Positions 33,601 through 42,376 of a stretch of 64,000 nt of DNA are shown piece by piece. The notes below the pieces were generated by a model that was given only the letters and a program-made list of their open reading frames with translations, made no database searches and was not told the origin of the DNA. Made by a program: the position numbers and the translations under genes. The first letter of the stretch is position 1. Each line of letters begins with the position of its first letter. Origin of the DNA: Armigeres subalbatus (Eukaryota > Arthropoda > Insecta > Diptera > Culicidae); NCBI RefSeq assembly GCF_024139115.2, contig NC_085141.1, positions 180,241,047 to 180,305,046 on the forward strand. The letters are read 5' to 3'.

Positions 33601-34259
33601 GTGACGGAACAAGAGCGGGAGGAGTGGCAATATTTGAACGTGCTGGTTCGTCAACTATGGCCGTTTCTCACGCCATTACGAAGCTCAATGAAAGCTATGA
33701 CCCAGCATTGAGTGTAGCAGACGAATATGGGGACTGCTGTGCTGCAGAGGTTTCGATCATGGAAACCCGCACGTTACTGTTTGCGGTATATATTTCACCA
33801 GGTATAATCAAATAGTATAGTTGTGTTTGTCTTTAAGTATGTTGCATTAAATTTAGTATATTTACTAGGTACCACCCTGAAGCAAAAGAAATATTTCTTA
33901 GTGCGCAACCTCATAAAGTACACCCATGTTGCCATGCCCGTGGTAGTGTCGGGAGACTTTAATATTGATGTGACAAAAGAGGAGAACAGAGATTTCATCT
34001 GGTTCATGAAGCAGTTTCTCTATCTGGATTGTGCTTCGGATCCAACTATAGCGACTACTCTGGGTGGCACATGTCTCGATCTAACGTTCACCCGGAACGT
34101 AAGTGTGGAATGCAGGAGATACTGCACGTACTTCTCCTACCACCGGCCTATTTTGTCGATTCTTGCGGTGTCCCGAGGTAAAACTAATGATTTAGAATTA
34201 AACATAGTTCTCTTCATCAGTTATGTTATTTTATTCTAGAACCGATGCCATCCCAGTGA
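27406..34259 (+). CDS. Helentron Rep-helicase-endonuclease (spliced, near intact)
   Basis: A gene of six introns predicted from frame continuity and GT-AG borders: 27602-28719, 29253-29340, 30579-30639, 31233-31287, 33802-33868 and 34178-34239. All joins keep the frame (e.g. HTAG+SLAIIG, NQ+VHKHTFTCFK, RK+VEFIA, ISPG+TTLKQ, VSR+EPMPSQ stop). The start is MSQYLAAKYKRNSRKRERD at 27406. Product order: basic N-terminus, Cys-rich region, HUH Rep, PIF1-like superfamily 1 helicase, APE-like endonuclease, the hallmark fusion of Helentrons. It would nick and unwind DNA for rolling-circle copying. Only three lesions are visible: TGA at 30757-30759 (likely CGA before) and one-base losses in A-runs at 31149-31152 and 32541-32544. 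Without them the protein would be ~1,850-1,900 residues. Confidence 0.82.
28720..31232 (+). CDS. Helentron gene exons 2-4: Helitron N-terminal and HUH Rep region
   Basis: Exon 2 (28720-29252) has an acidic stretch, a cysteine cluster CACDVCARIWFRND and CATCRTSLN, then LVSPRINFMQFRRLRHTAG. Exon 3 (29341-30578) is the Helitron-like N domain with YHVVDYFKRIEFQHRGSPHA followed by HILLW, the metal-binding histidines of the HUH motif. Exon 4 (30640-31232) has FTCFKRNDKRCRINIPYWPM and the Rep tyrosine motif AAYVVEYVNKTNRG, then AQEAAWYLLRQPMSEASRK. The nucleophilic Tyr cuts one strand and holds the 5' end. One nonsense codon (30757-30759) and one A-run frameshift (31149-31152) interrupt exon 4. Confidence 0.85.
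31288..33420 (+). CDS. Helentron gene exon 5, PIF1-like helicase part
   Basis: Motifs in order: VEFIATMWPQERIKSKKRNK (linker to helicase); IFFTGPAGCGKTFTLRIL (Walker A); ACASTGKAAVAIGGTTVHSA (motif Ia); VMLIIIDETSMLGADVL (Walker B); FCGDLRQLPPVN (motif III); then after the A-run frameshift at 32541-32544, IGNGERMSSEEIELIESRF, GTPYMLTTNVDVEDGIVNG, ALTVHKSQGGTF and YVGLSRVTSIDGLYL (motifs V and VI). The set is complete, so the helicase would be intact apart from the one-base gap. It unwinds the donor duplex in the 5'-3' sense known for PIF1 enzymes. Confidence 0.9.
33421..34259 (+). CDS. Helentron gene, C-terminal APE-like endonuclease
   Basis: After the helicase the frame continues CTLMSINVQSLNAHSSDI, LLAMSETWLD (catalytic Glu), AGGVAIFERAG, FAVYISPG, then past a 67-nt intron TTLKQKKYFLVRN, VVVSGDFNIDV (catalytic Asp/Asn), LDLTFTRN and FSYHRPI, ending VSREPMPSQ-stop at 34257-34259. 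This is the exonuclease-endonuclease-phosphatase fold also used by LINEs; its fusion to RepHel defines Helentrons. The usual SDH triad position is SYH here, which I cannot judge as active or not. Confidence 0.82.
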
Positions 34260-34581
34260 AGTGAATTAACGTCACTGATCGTCGTTGTTCCGCTAGTTCA
34301 TCTGCCGAAACGTTCGATTTCAACCTGAATGACCAATCATTGACATCAGCCGGACAGTCCGTAGCAAAAATAGATAATTGATCCTGAAAATGAAACTTGA
34401 GTATTTGGTAACTAAATTTATATTTAGATCATAATGTATTTAATATGAAACATTCTTTCCGTTTTGTTCTTTTCTTTGTTTTCTACAGATTCAGCCCAAC
34501 AGTGGATTTATACATCCTTTAACATTCATCGGGACCACGGCGTACATCACTTCAAAAGGCTTCAAGCCAACATAAACAAAC

Positions 34582-34597
34582 GGCCCTTTTCAGGGCC
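34582..34597 (+). promoter_or_regulatory. Second histone-type stem-loop, sense, 3' of the Helentron gene
   Basis: GGCCCTTTTCAGGGCC, base-for-base the same as at 25996-26011 but on the plus strand, 322 nt past the gene's stop. It is preceded by AAACAAAC and followed by ACCAAA, as in genuine histone 3' ends, with purine-rich GGAGGAAGATG ~12 nt beyond. No histone coding sequence precedes it. It could instead be the structural 3' hairpin that Helentrons carry. Confidence 0.7.
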
Positions 34598-34837
34598 ACC
34601 AAATATTCATGGAGGAAGATGTTGTTAAGGCTGTTGTTTACCGATCTTATGTTTCTTTAATACTCTGCTTATAGTTATAAACCGAAATGAGTTTATAGTA
34701 ACAATCGGGTTTTCGCCCATTTATTTCCAGGATATGCGACATGCCGAGGATATTCCAACCCAGATTGAATATACAGCCCCATCTTCAAAAATCAGCAGCA
34801 AGAAACATATTCAGAGTTTCAAAATAAAATCTTCTAC

Positions 34838-34857
34838 ACTTACGTAATCCTACGTCC
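34838..34857 (-). repeat. Proposed Helentron 3' subterminal inverted repeat
   Basis: TTACGTAATCCTACGTCC on the plus strand is the inverse of the GACGTAGGATTACGT at 24808. Its position 3' of the gene and opposite orientation fit the asymmetric inverted repeats described for Helentrons. Exact 3' terminus not determined. Confidence 0.45.
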
Positions 34858-35671
34858 AATTGGCGGTCGTGTCTCGGATACAACCTTCTACTTTTTTTTC
34901 CTGATGAATATGCAATGCATCAAGAACAATATTAAATTAATGTTTGCGTTTTCAAAAAAGACATTAAATAATGCTTTTTTTACGAATACTCAAAATCAAT
35001 CAACATAGAGAAAAAGGTATAGTTTTCACTAAATTTGAAAAATTAAATAACTATAACTGGAACACATTTCAGCTTCAAAATGTGACTCATTGGTCGTAAC
35101 AATCTGGGGTCGCATCAAACAATTATACTAATAATGTTTAATAACATTTCTATCATAACAACAAAATATGTGAGAGTTAAAATATTAGCGGCGATGGGAC
35201 CCGTGTACCCCGAATGGTAGAATGAGCCGATTTGAAAGATCTCTATTCTGAGCAATATCCAGTTATTGCCAACTGTTAGCAAGTTAGATTTTAGACGATT
35301 TGCGAGAGTTAAAAGTTTTAAGTGCATCTAAATTTAAAACATTTTTGTAACAAAAGAGATTAATAAGCTATTTATTGTTTTGTAAATCCTTTTTATTTAA
35401 ATTGTTTTTGCCTTTCTCGTATACTAAGTATACGGAACGGCTATAGAACTGCTCCAAAACCGAACTATTTATAGAAGGCTCTTTCTTCTAATATTTGGTT
35501 AAGTTGTACAAAAAAAGGTTTCAATAATAGATCAAATGCACAACTTTCATTCGTAACCACTCAGCTTGATGAATATCTTTTTTGCAATTCCTGATCATAA
35601 TATCTGGTATTACAGTTCGTCTTTGAGTGATAAAACGGCCTACTTTTCCATACCAATGAAATGGGTGCTTT
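34858..35671. other. No gene; contains a LINE 3' tail at 35180-35310
   Basis: AT-rich sequence. 35180-35310 (ACCCGTGTACCCCGAATGGT.., GATTTGAAAGATCTCTATTC, GTTAGCAAGTTAGATTT) is a diverged copy of the 3' end of the RTE-like LINE at 39930-40030, on the minus strand, with nothing of its coding region. It is a severely 5'-truncated insertion. I see nothing else. Confidence 0.55.
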
Positions 35672-35713
35672 AATGAACATTATGCAACTCAAATGGGTTG
35701 CATAATATTCATT
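35672..35713. repeat. Short hairpin AATGAACATTATGCAAC / GTTGCATAATATTCATT
   Basis: Inverted 17-nt arms (35672-35688 and 35697-35713, one mismatch) around TCAAATGG. Longer, weaker pairing extends outward (AATGGGTGCTTTAATGA against its inverse). Probably the remains of a small MITE. Confidence 0.6.
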
Positions 35714-36064
35714 ATAACACTCATTTGGATGCTATAATGAAAAACCAACATCAGAACAGTAGTTACATGACTACATTTGGCTACATGACTAGCTTGGGCA
35801 AGGACTCAAATGGTGTATTCTATGCGCCCCGTAATAAATTAAATAGTCTGGAGGACATGACATCAACAATTTCCAATGGCAAGTACATCTATCGCTTCAC
35901 GGCATATCGAACTATGCAATGTGGCACGGTACCATGGAATCTGATTGTTCTCCACAGCAACATAATTTATTGGCAAGAATGATCATGTGGAGTACGAGTA
36001 AATTAGACTGTACAATTTTGGTACAGATTTATCAAATTAAAGTTCATTTTTCGTCATTGCAAAA

Positions 36065-36205
36065 AATAGCGTGTGCAACTCGTTGCAAAACTCGATTTTT
36101 TCTGCACTCGTAGTATTTATCCAACTCGGCAAGCCTTGTTAGATAAACGTACAACTCGTGCTGAAAAAATCATCTTTTTGCAACTTGTTGCACAAACTAC
36201 TATTA
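36065..36205. repeat. Foldback MITE, ~140 bp
   Basis: Left arm GTGCAACTCGTTGCAAAA..TTTTTTCTGCACTCGTAGT pairs with right arm ..GTACAACTCGTGCTGAAAAAATCATC..GCAACTTGTTGCAC around a short centre near 36130. There is no coding sequence. Arms have diverged by about 15-20% by eye. Confidence 0.65.
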
Positions 36206-36317
36206 TCAGCTTGGTAGAACAGGTGTAGCAAAAGTCCACGAGACGCCCCTGTTAAAACACCAACTCACTAAACTAGAATGGCTAAAAACAAATCGATTTC
36301 ACCGCTTCCAAGAACGG

Positions 36318-36582
36318 AGGCCTTCCTTTGCCGTGCAGTAAAATGTGTGGCTACAGAGCAAGGCCATGCTGAAGGTGGCTGGGTTCGATTCCCAGGAAAT
36401 ATTCGGGATGGGAATTTTCTCGACTTCCCTGACCATAAAATGATCATCGTGTTAGCCTCATGATATACGAATGTAAAAATGGTAACTTGGCTTGGAAACT
36501 TCGTAGTTAACAACCGAGGAAATGAACACTAAGCTACAAGGCGGCAATTTCCCAGTGAGAGATATATTCCAATAATAAGAAA
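36318..36582 (+). mobile_element. Feilai-like SINE, old diverged copy
   Basis: Retains the B-box GGTTCGATTCC and body words GTGTTAGCCTCATGATATAC, ATGGTAACTTGGC and GAACACTAAGCTACAAGGCG, with deletions and substitutions relative to 18370-18657. The A-box is weak (TTGCCGTGCAGTAA). The tail is AATAATAAGAAAA. Confidence 0.75.
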
Positions 36583-37857
36583 ACGGGAGAAGTTCAGGGC
36601 AATAACTAGGGGAACGGTTCGGCACTTCATCTCATAGCTTCTATTTCCATCCCATCAAAAACAAAGCAATGGAAAGGAATTTGGTTTGTTTATTATTTTT
36701 GTGATTTTTTTCAGCAGTGAGCACGCATTTTGACAAAAAGAAGCGACGAATTTGGTGCCGTATTTCTTTGTTTAGCGATGAGTGCTGTGCCGAACCGTTC
36801 CCCTATTGAAATATAGATTTCAAGTTATGAAATTAGTAATTTGTCTGTTTATTCAATTTTCCTATTTGACTGAAGCTTTACATATACGTAATACGACCTT
36901 AACTACTGTAAGCCCATCTTCGGTGTCTCAAGTCTTACTGCTGAGCTCCGAATACCTCAGTATACAACCAACAGTGAAAGGAAATAGCAAAGTAACTTGT
37001 TTTATGACAGGTAACGACATTCAATTAAATAAAGCTAATAAAATAGTTTTCATTTAGGCATTTGATTAAAAAGCGACTGTAATGAAGGCCAGAGATTGCA
37101 GTCAAATGTAATGATGTGCAAGTAGATCTTCTCATTATTCGTTGTTTGTTAAATCCACCCATTTTGTTTAAGAATACCGAAATAAGTTTTGAAGGAAACT
37201 CCGTTTACCGACCCTAGATACCTGTGAAAAGGTTCACATTGAAAAACGAAACAAAACTACATTGAAAATAATTATATTTTAGATATTTCGCGAATGATCT
37301 TGAGCCGTTTTTTTTCTAATTATTTATTTATTTATTTAGCAACAACTGCCAACAGGTAAATACAACATACGCACCCCAACGACATACTATACGGTTTCCT
37401 TTAAAAAATAGAATAAATCTAACACAAACTACTCTAAAAGTGATTCTTATTAGTTATACGAGGAACATGAAAATCAAACACTTCGTAACTCCTGTTGAAC
37501 ACGCGTGGCGATTGAAAGATTTAAATACTTACAATCTAATTTATTTACAAAATCTATTTACAAAATTATATACAATATTATTAAATGCTACAACATACCT
37601 TCAAAAAATCCGGAGTATCTTCGGAATCCAATGACCATAGTCGGTTTTATGAACATATTAAATTTCCAGTTCAGGCATCTCTGAATAATCAAAATCGGAT
37701 AATAATTGACATAGTTATAACACATCCAATTATTTTTTTCCAGAAATATAATAGATACCCTGTAATGGTAAGACTGTCTTCCTTACTGTCTTGAACAGTC
37801 AGGTACAAAACCTGAAGATGGCTTTACCGTTCTTTACTGACTTACTTACCAAATGAA
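36583..37857. other. No recognisable gene
   Basis: AT-rich. A T/A-rich LINE-like tail (TTATTTATTTATTTATTTAGC, minus orientation) occurs at 37318-37340 and may be the end of a truncated Jockey-type LINE covering ~37320-37510, but no protein motif confirms it. The frame at 36782-37057 has no known domain. Confidence 0.35.
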
Positions 37858-38087
37858 CAATTCAAGACAAAATATTCAAACCGACTTATCTGCTTTTGTA
37901 AACAAAAAATCGAACGTCGATTTGACGAATCTGATAGCACTCCCACGCAAACAAACACTACCAATAGGTAGTTGAAGGTTTCGGCGTTGGTTTGTGTCGA
38001 AGTGATATCAGATTCGTGCAATCGACGTTTGAATCTTTGTTTACAAAAGCAGATAAGTCGTTTTGAAAATTTTATCTTGAATTCTCT
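37858..38087. repeat. Foldback MITE, ~230 bp
   Basis: Left arm (37858-37955) AATTCAAGACAAAATATTC, GACTTATCTGCTTTTGTAAA, GAATCTGATAGCACTCCCAC is the inverse of the right arm (37990-38085) ending TTTACAAAAGCAGATAAGTC..TTTTATCTTGAATTC. A partial relative lies at 1770-1900. It is non-coding and non-autonomous. Confidence 0.75.
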
Positions 38088-38145
38088 GTGAAACCACGAT
38101 TTTTTTTCAAGAGTTCAATTTTAAATTTTTTGATTACTCTGAAAT

Positions 38146-38350
38146 TTTGACCATACATCCTTTATGGCCAAAACACATTATCTCCATCATTGGTTTGCCG
38201 TTTTAACTCTAGTGTAACTTTTGACAAGGGCCAAAGCAAAAATACCTTGAACACTTTCAAAAAAATATAACTTGAAAACGGCTTTTCCGATCATTCTGGT
38301 GTCTTTGGCAAAGTTTTATGTAATCAATGGGGCTATGTGAAAAAATATAC
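38146..38350 (+). repeat. Dispersed repeat, inverse copy at 55667-55880
   Basis: About 205 bp (ACCATACATCCTTTATGGCC, GGTTTGCCGTTTTAACTCT, AAATATAACTTGAAAACGGC, CAATGGGGCTATGTGAAAAA) are the reverse complement of 55667-55880 with ~10% difference. There is no coding potential. It precedes satellite array A as its inverse copy flanks array C. Confidence 0.8.
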
Positions 38351-38524
38351 ACTGTGAAAAAAAAATGCAAACATTGAAAATAGAACTTAAAAATCGATTT
38401 TCTCAAAAACGAATTTTTCAATATTTTTTATTTTTTGATATGTTGTAGCAGATAATAGATGTATTATTTTGCACTATGGGTCATGATGGAGAAATGATGG
38501 ACAAAAAAATTATATATTTTTTTA

Positions 38525-39840
38525 ACCCTCAAACTGCCGGGACGAATCTTGACAACTTAAAACAGTTCGTTCTCGGTCAATTTTTAACTAAATTGCAAGC
38601 GGTTTCAACTGTGATCAAGGGGAATAGCAGTTCCAGCATGTATAGGGGTAAAATGCTCAGGATGACCCTCCCTCTTTTAGAGGGGGGAGTTTTGAAGTGT
38701 GGCATAAGTCATTTTTTGAGCAAATGTTTAGCATTTTGAAATTTTTAACGTCGTGACAGGTGTTTTAGTATAATTAATTAATGGTCAATGTGAATGGTTG
38801 ACAACAATGATCAAATAGACAAAAATTGACCTCCGGATGACTTTCGAATAGGTTCCGGAAACCCGGAATATCCGGTATAAAAAGCCAGCATAGAATCACC
38901 GAACATATCGGTCTTCCGACACCTCAAACTTTTCAGAATCTCATAGGTAACTTAGAAAACGCCATAGTTTCTTGATAGGGTAAAACTGGCCATTTGATGG
39001 CCACGGAACAGGTTCCGGAAACCCGGAATTTCCGGTAAAAAATGGCCAACATAAAACAACAAAACAAATTAGGTTTACGACACCTCAAACTTCTCAGAAT
39101 CTCATAAGTAACTTAGAAAACGTCATAGTTTTTCAGTAGGGTAGAACTGGCCATGCAATGGCCACGGAACAGGTTCCGGAAAACCGGAATTTCCGGTACA
39201 AAAGGCCAAGATAAAACTACATAACAAATTAGGCTTCCAATACCTCAAACTTCTCAGAATCTCATGAGTAATTTAGAAAATGCCTTAGTTTCTTGGAAGG
39301 GTAAAACTGGCCATGCAATGGCCACGGAACAGGTTCCGGAAACCCGAAATTTCCGGTAAAAAATGGCCAACATGAAACTACAAAACAAATTAGGATTCCG
39401 ACACCTCAAACTTCTCAGAATCGCATAAGCAACTTAGAAAACGTCATAGTTTTTCAGTAGGGTAGAACTGGCCATGCAATGGCCACGGAACAGATTCCGA
39501 AAACCCGAAATTTCCGGTAAAAAATGGTCAACAAAAAAACTTCAAAACAAATTAGGCTTCCGACACCTCAAACTTTTCAGAATCTCATAAGTAACTTAGA
39601 AAACGTCATAGTGTTACAGTAGGGTAGAACTGGCCATGCAATGGCCACGGAACAGGTTCCGGAAAAGCGGAATTTTCAGAACAAAAGGCCGACATAAAAC
39701 TACCCTCTCAAAATCTCATGAGTAATCTAGTTTTAGTTTTTTGGTAGGGTAAAACTGGCCGTGCGATGGCCATGGAACAGGTTTCGGAAATCCAGAATTT
39801 CCGGTAAAAAATGGCAAACATAAAACTACAAAATAGATTA
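38525..39840 (+). repeat. Satellite array A: leader plus ~7 units of ~160 bp
   Basis: A ~310-bp leader starts ACCCTCAAACTGCCGGGACG at 38525. It is followed by units anchored on GGTTCCGGAAACCCGGAA at 38851, 39011, 39172, 39332, 39493, 39655 and 39780 (period 160-162, last one shortened). Each unit contains TGGCCATGCAATGGCCA and (A)TTTCCGGTA, partial palindromes, and GACACCTCAAACTTCTCAGA. Leader and unit recur in arrays B and C. No gene. Confidence 0.9.
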
Positions 39841-40110
39841 GGCTGACACCTGCATTAAAATTTCGTTATATTTGAAACTGGCTGACTTTTTTTTCAATTG
39901 ACTTATCTTACTTACTTACTTACGGATCCTGTACACCTCCGGTGGTGCAAAGGGCCGACTTGAAAGATCTCCATCCTGAGCGTTGCCCGGCTATCGCTTT
40001 AACCTGTTGCCAGGTTAGATTTCGGTCGACTTCTTTAATTTCTTTATTGAGGCTTCGCCGCCATGAGCCTCTGGGTCTGCCTCTGCTGCGATGTCCCGCT
40101 GGGTTCCAGT

Positions 40111-42083
40111 CTAATGCTTGTTTACAGATTTCGTTTCCGCCCTACGTAGAGTGTGGCCGACCCAGCCCCACTTCCGATCCCGAATTTCTGTTGCTATCGG
40201 CCTCTGGTGACAACGACGATGGAGCTCATTGTTTGAGATCCAGTTGTGAGGCCACCAGGCCCGAATTATATACCGCAGGCATCTGTTAATGAACACCTGC
40301 AGCCGTTGAGTGTTCTCCACTGATACACACCATGTTTCGCTAGCGTATAACAGCACAGATTTCACGTTAGAGTTGAAAATTCGAATTTTGGTGCGTTCAC
40401 TTATCTGCCGGTTTTTCCAAATATTTCTTAAACTCGCAAAGGCAGCCCTTGCTTTCTTGATCCGTGCGCCTATGTCGATCTTGGTACCGCCGTCCGACGC
40501 CATTTGGCTACCAAGATATTGGAAGCTTTCAACATTCTCCACTGGTTGCCCGGCTACTGTGAAACTGGAAGGGGTCGCCGTGTTTACATCCAACGATTTG
40601 GTTTTGTTCACGTTGATGACTAAACCTGCCGAAGAGGAGCGCTCGGCAAGGTCGTTGAGCTTACTCTGCATATCAGAGCGCCGTTGCGCGAGGAGTGCAA
40701 CGTCATCAGCCAATTCGAAGTCGTTTAGATGCTCCATGGTTATAGGCTGCCATAACAGCCCGCGGTTTGGTTCACGGTCAATCGCACCTACCAGAATCTC
40801 ATCGATTACGATGAGGAACAGTAACGGTGATAGGATACATCATTGCCTCACGCCAGCTACGACCCGGATAGGGTCGGACAGGACCCCATTGTGCAGCACT
40901 CTACACGAAAAGGCCTCGTACTGTGCTTCGATGAGGCCGATGATTTTCTCAGGAACTCCCTTGCGTCTCAGGGCGCCCCACATATTCTCGTGATTGAGAC
41001 GGTCGAAAGCTGCTTCGTAGTCAATGAATACCAAGTAAAGGGACTCTTGGAATTCGTTGACCTGCTCCAGAATGATGCGGAGCGTGACAATATGGTCCAC
41101 ACAGGATCTTCCGGCACGGAATCCGGCTTGCTGCCGCCGGAGAGTCGCATCGATCTTCTCCTGAATCCGGGCTAGGATAATTTTGCACAGAGCTTTGAGA
41201 ACGGTACACAGCAACATTATGCCTCGCCAGTTATCGCATACAGTCAGGTCACCCTTTTTGGGCACCTTTACTAAGATACCTTGCATCCAGTCGACCGGGA
41301 AAGTTGCGGTGTCCCAGATATTATGAAATAAACGATGCAGTAGTTGAGCGGATGTCATGGGGTCAGCTTTGAGCATCTCGGCTGATATGCGGTCGACCCC
41401 TGGGGCTTTATTCGATTTCATGCTTTGGATGGCTGTTTGAATCTCTAGCAGTGATGGAGCTTCGGTATTGACGCGTGTTATACGTCGGATCCTAGATCAT
41501 GCCGAGGTGGTGATGGCCTGGCTGGCACTTGAAAAAGTTGTTCGAAGTGCTCGAACCAGCGTTTCAGCTGGTCAGTTGGGTCGGTCAATAACTGATCATT
41601 CGCGTCTTTCACAGGCATCGTTGCATTCATCTTCGCCCCGCTTAAGCGTCGTGAGATATCGTAGAGGAGGCGAATGTCCCCGGTTGCGGCGGCTCTCTCT
41701 CCTTCGTCGGCCAGAGAGTCTGCCCACGCTCGCTTGTCCCGTCGACATGAGCGTTTTACTTCCTTCTCAAGAGCCGCGTATCGTTGGCGGGCTAGAACTT
41801 TGGCTCCTCTGGTTTTTGATCGCTCTATCGCGGCTTTGGCTTCTCTTCGCTCCTCTATCTTCCTCCAGGTCTCATCGGTGATCCATTGTTTTCTCTGGGT
41901 GCGTAGTTCGCCCAGATTGTTCTCGCTGGTGGCGATGAAGGCATTCTTGATGGCGATCCATTGGTCTTCCACGCTGCCACCTTCCGGAATATCTGCAGCA
42001 CGCGTCTCCAGTTCTTCAACGAAGGACCGTTTCACCGTGGCATCTTCCAGTCGGCGTGTGTTGAATCGTCGTCCAACTCTTTC
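40111..42083 (-). pseudogene. RTE-like LINE: linker, RT and C-terminal domain, frameshifted
   Basis: Linker: VKRSFVEELETRAADIPEGG and WADSLADEGERAAATGDIR. RT (from 41421): SNKAPGVDRISAEMLKADP, DWMQGILVKVPKKGDLTVCD, NWRGIMLLCTVLKALCKII, QAGFRAGRSCVDHIVTL, LYLVFIDYEAAFDRLNHENM. After a shift near 40840: FELADDVALLAQRRSDMQSK (catalytic ADD), GLVINVNKTKSL, FQYLGSQMASDGGTKIDIGA. The end is RNIWKNRQISERTKIRIFNS, LLYASETWCVS and KWGWVGHTLRRAE. At least two frame changes, so inactive. Confidence 0.83.
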
Positions 42084-42144
42084 TTCCTCCTGTCATAAGA
42101 CGAGTTTATACGATCCCATTGAATTCCACCACTTAATTGTATCT

Positions 42145-42194
42145 TGACAGATACGTATTTCGACCTCAACAGTAAGGCCGTCTTCAGTGTCTCG
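42145..42194 (-). ncRNA. Hammerhead-like motif, left arm of Penelope foldback
   Basis: Exact mirror copy of the motif at 42235-42282 on the minus strand. The two motifs face away from each other across the palindrome centre. Confidence 0.55.
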
Positions 42195-42234
42195 TACTTG
42201 ACTCGACTTACTTGACGTACTTGACTCGACGTAC

Positions 42235-42282
42235 GAGACACTGAAGACGGCCTTACTGTTGAGGTCGAAATACGTATCTGTC
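42235..42282 (+). ncRNA. Hammerhead-like motif, right arm of Penelope foldback
   Basis: GACA (stem I), CTGAAGA (42241-42247), stem II GGCCT..AGGTC with wobble, GAAA (42267-42270), ATACGTAT, C at the cleavage site and TGTC pairing fully with GACA as stem I. This copy has a better stem I than those at 12217 and 15250. The same extra C lies between core and stem II. Confidence 0.58.
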
Positions 42283-42376
42283 AAGATACAATTAAGTGGT
42301 GGAATTCAATGGGATCGTATAAACTCGTCTTATGACAGGTGAAAACATTCCACTAAAAAGCTCAAAATAATTTTCT

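Larger units (their letters stand above)
24806..34860 (+). mobile_element. Helentron (endonuclease-bearing Helitron-type rolling-circle transposon)
   Basis: The element is defined by a single spliced Rep-helicase-endonuclease gene (27406-34259). The left limit is proposed at TTTGACGTAGGATTACGTC (24806-24823), which also starts the repeat at 8945. The right limit is proposed near the oppositely oriented ACTTACGTAATCCTACGTCC (34838-34857). Helentrons are known to have short asymmetric inverted repeats and a 3' hairpin; here a GGCCCTTTTCAGGGCC hairpin lies at 34582. The 5' flank contains diverged tandem units and an H2B fragment. Rolling-circle transposons make no target duplication, so the ends cannot be checked that way; boundaries are inference, the coding core is not. 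Confidence 0.8.
42093..42376. mobile_element. Penelope terminal-repeat foldback inserted in the RTE-like LINE
   Basis: A palindrome (42089-42339, centre ~42214, ~10-nt spacer) of two inverted Penelope terminal repeats, followed by a 37-nt one-sided tail (..ACATTCCACTAAAAAGCTC..). The LINE sequence TTCCTCCTG is present on both sides (42084-42092 and 42377-42385) as target duplication. The terminal repeats resemble those of 12116-15357 (GATACGTATTTCGACC, GTCTTCAGTGTC). There is no coding region: only the two ends and tail remain. Confidence 0.85.

Noticed and set aside
34510..34581. Second histone coding remnant before the 34582 stem-loop
   Set aside because: No frame gives a convincing H2A, H2B, H3, H4 or H1 C-terminus; only the stem-loop and its flanks are supportable.
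36782..37057. 91-residue plus ORF with a hydrophobic start, possible secreted peptide
   Set aside because: Signal-like residues are not at the N-terminus, there is no family likeness, and the region is AT-rich without gene structure.
38831..39840. CRISPR array from regular repeats
   Set aside because: The units are contiguous ~160-bp satellite copies without unique spacers, in a eukaryotic setting.
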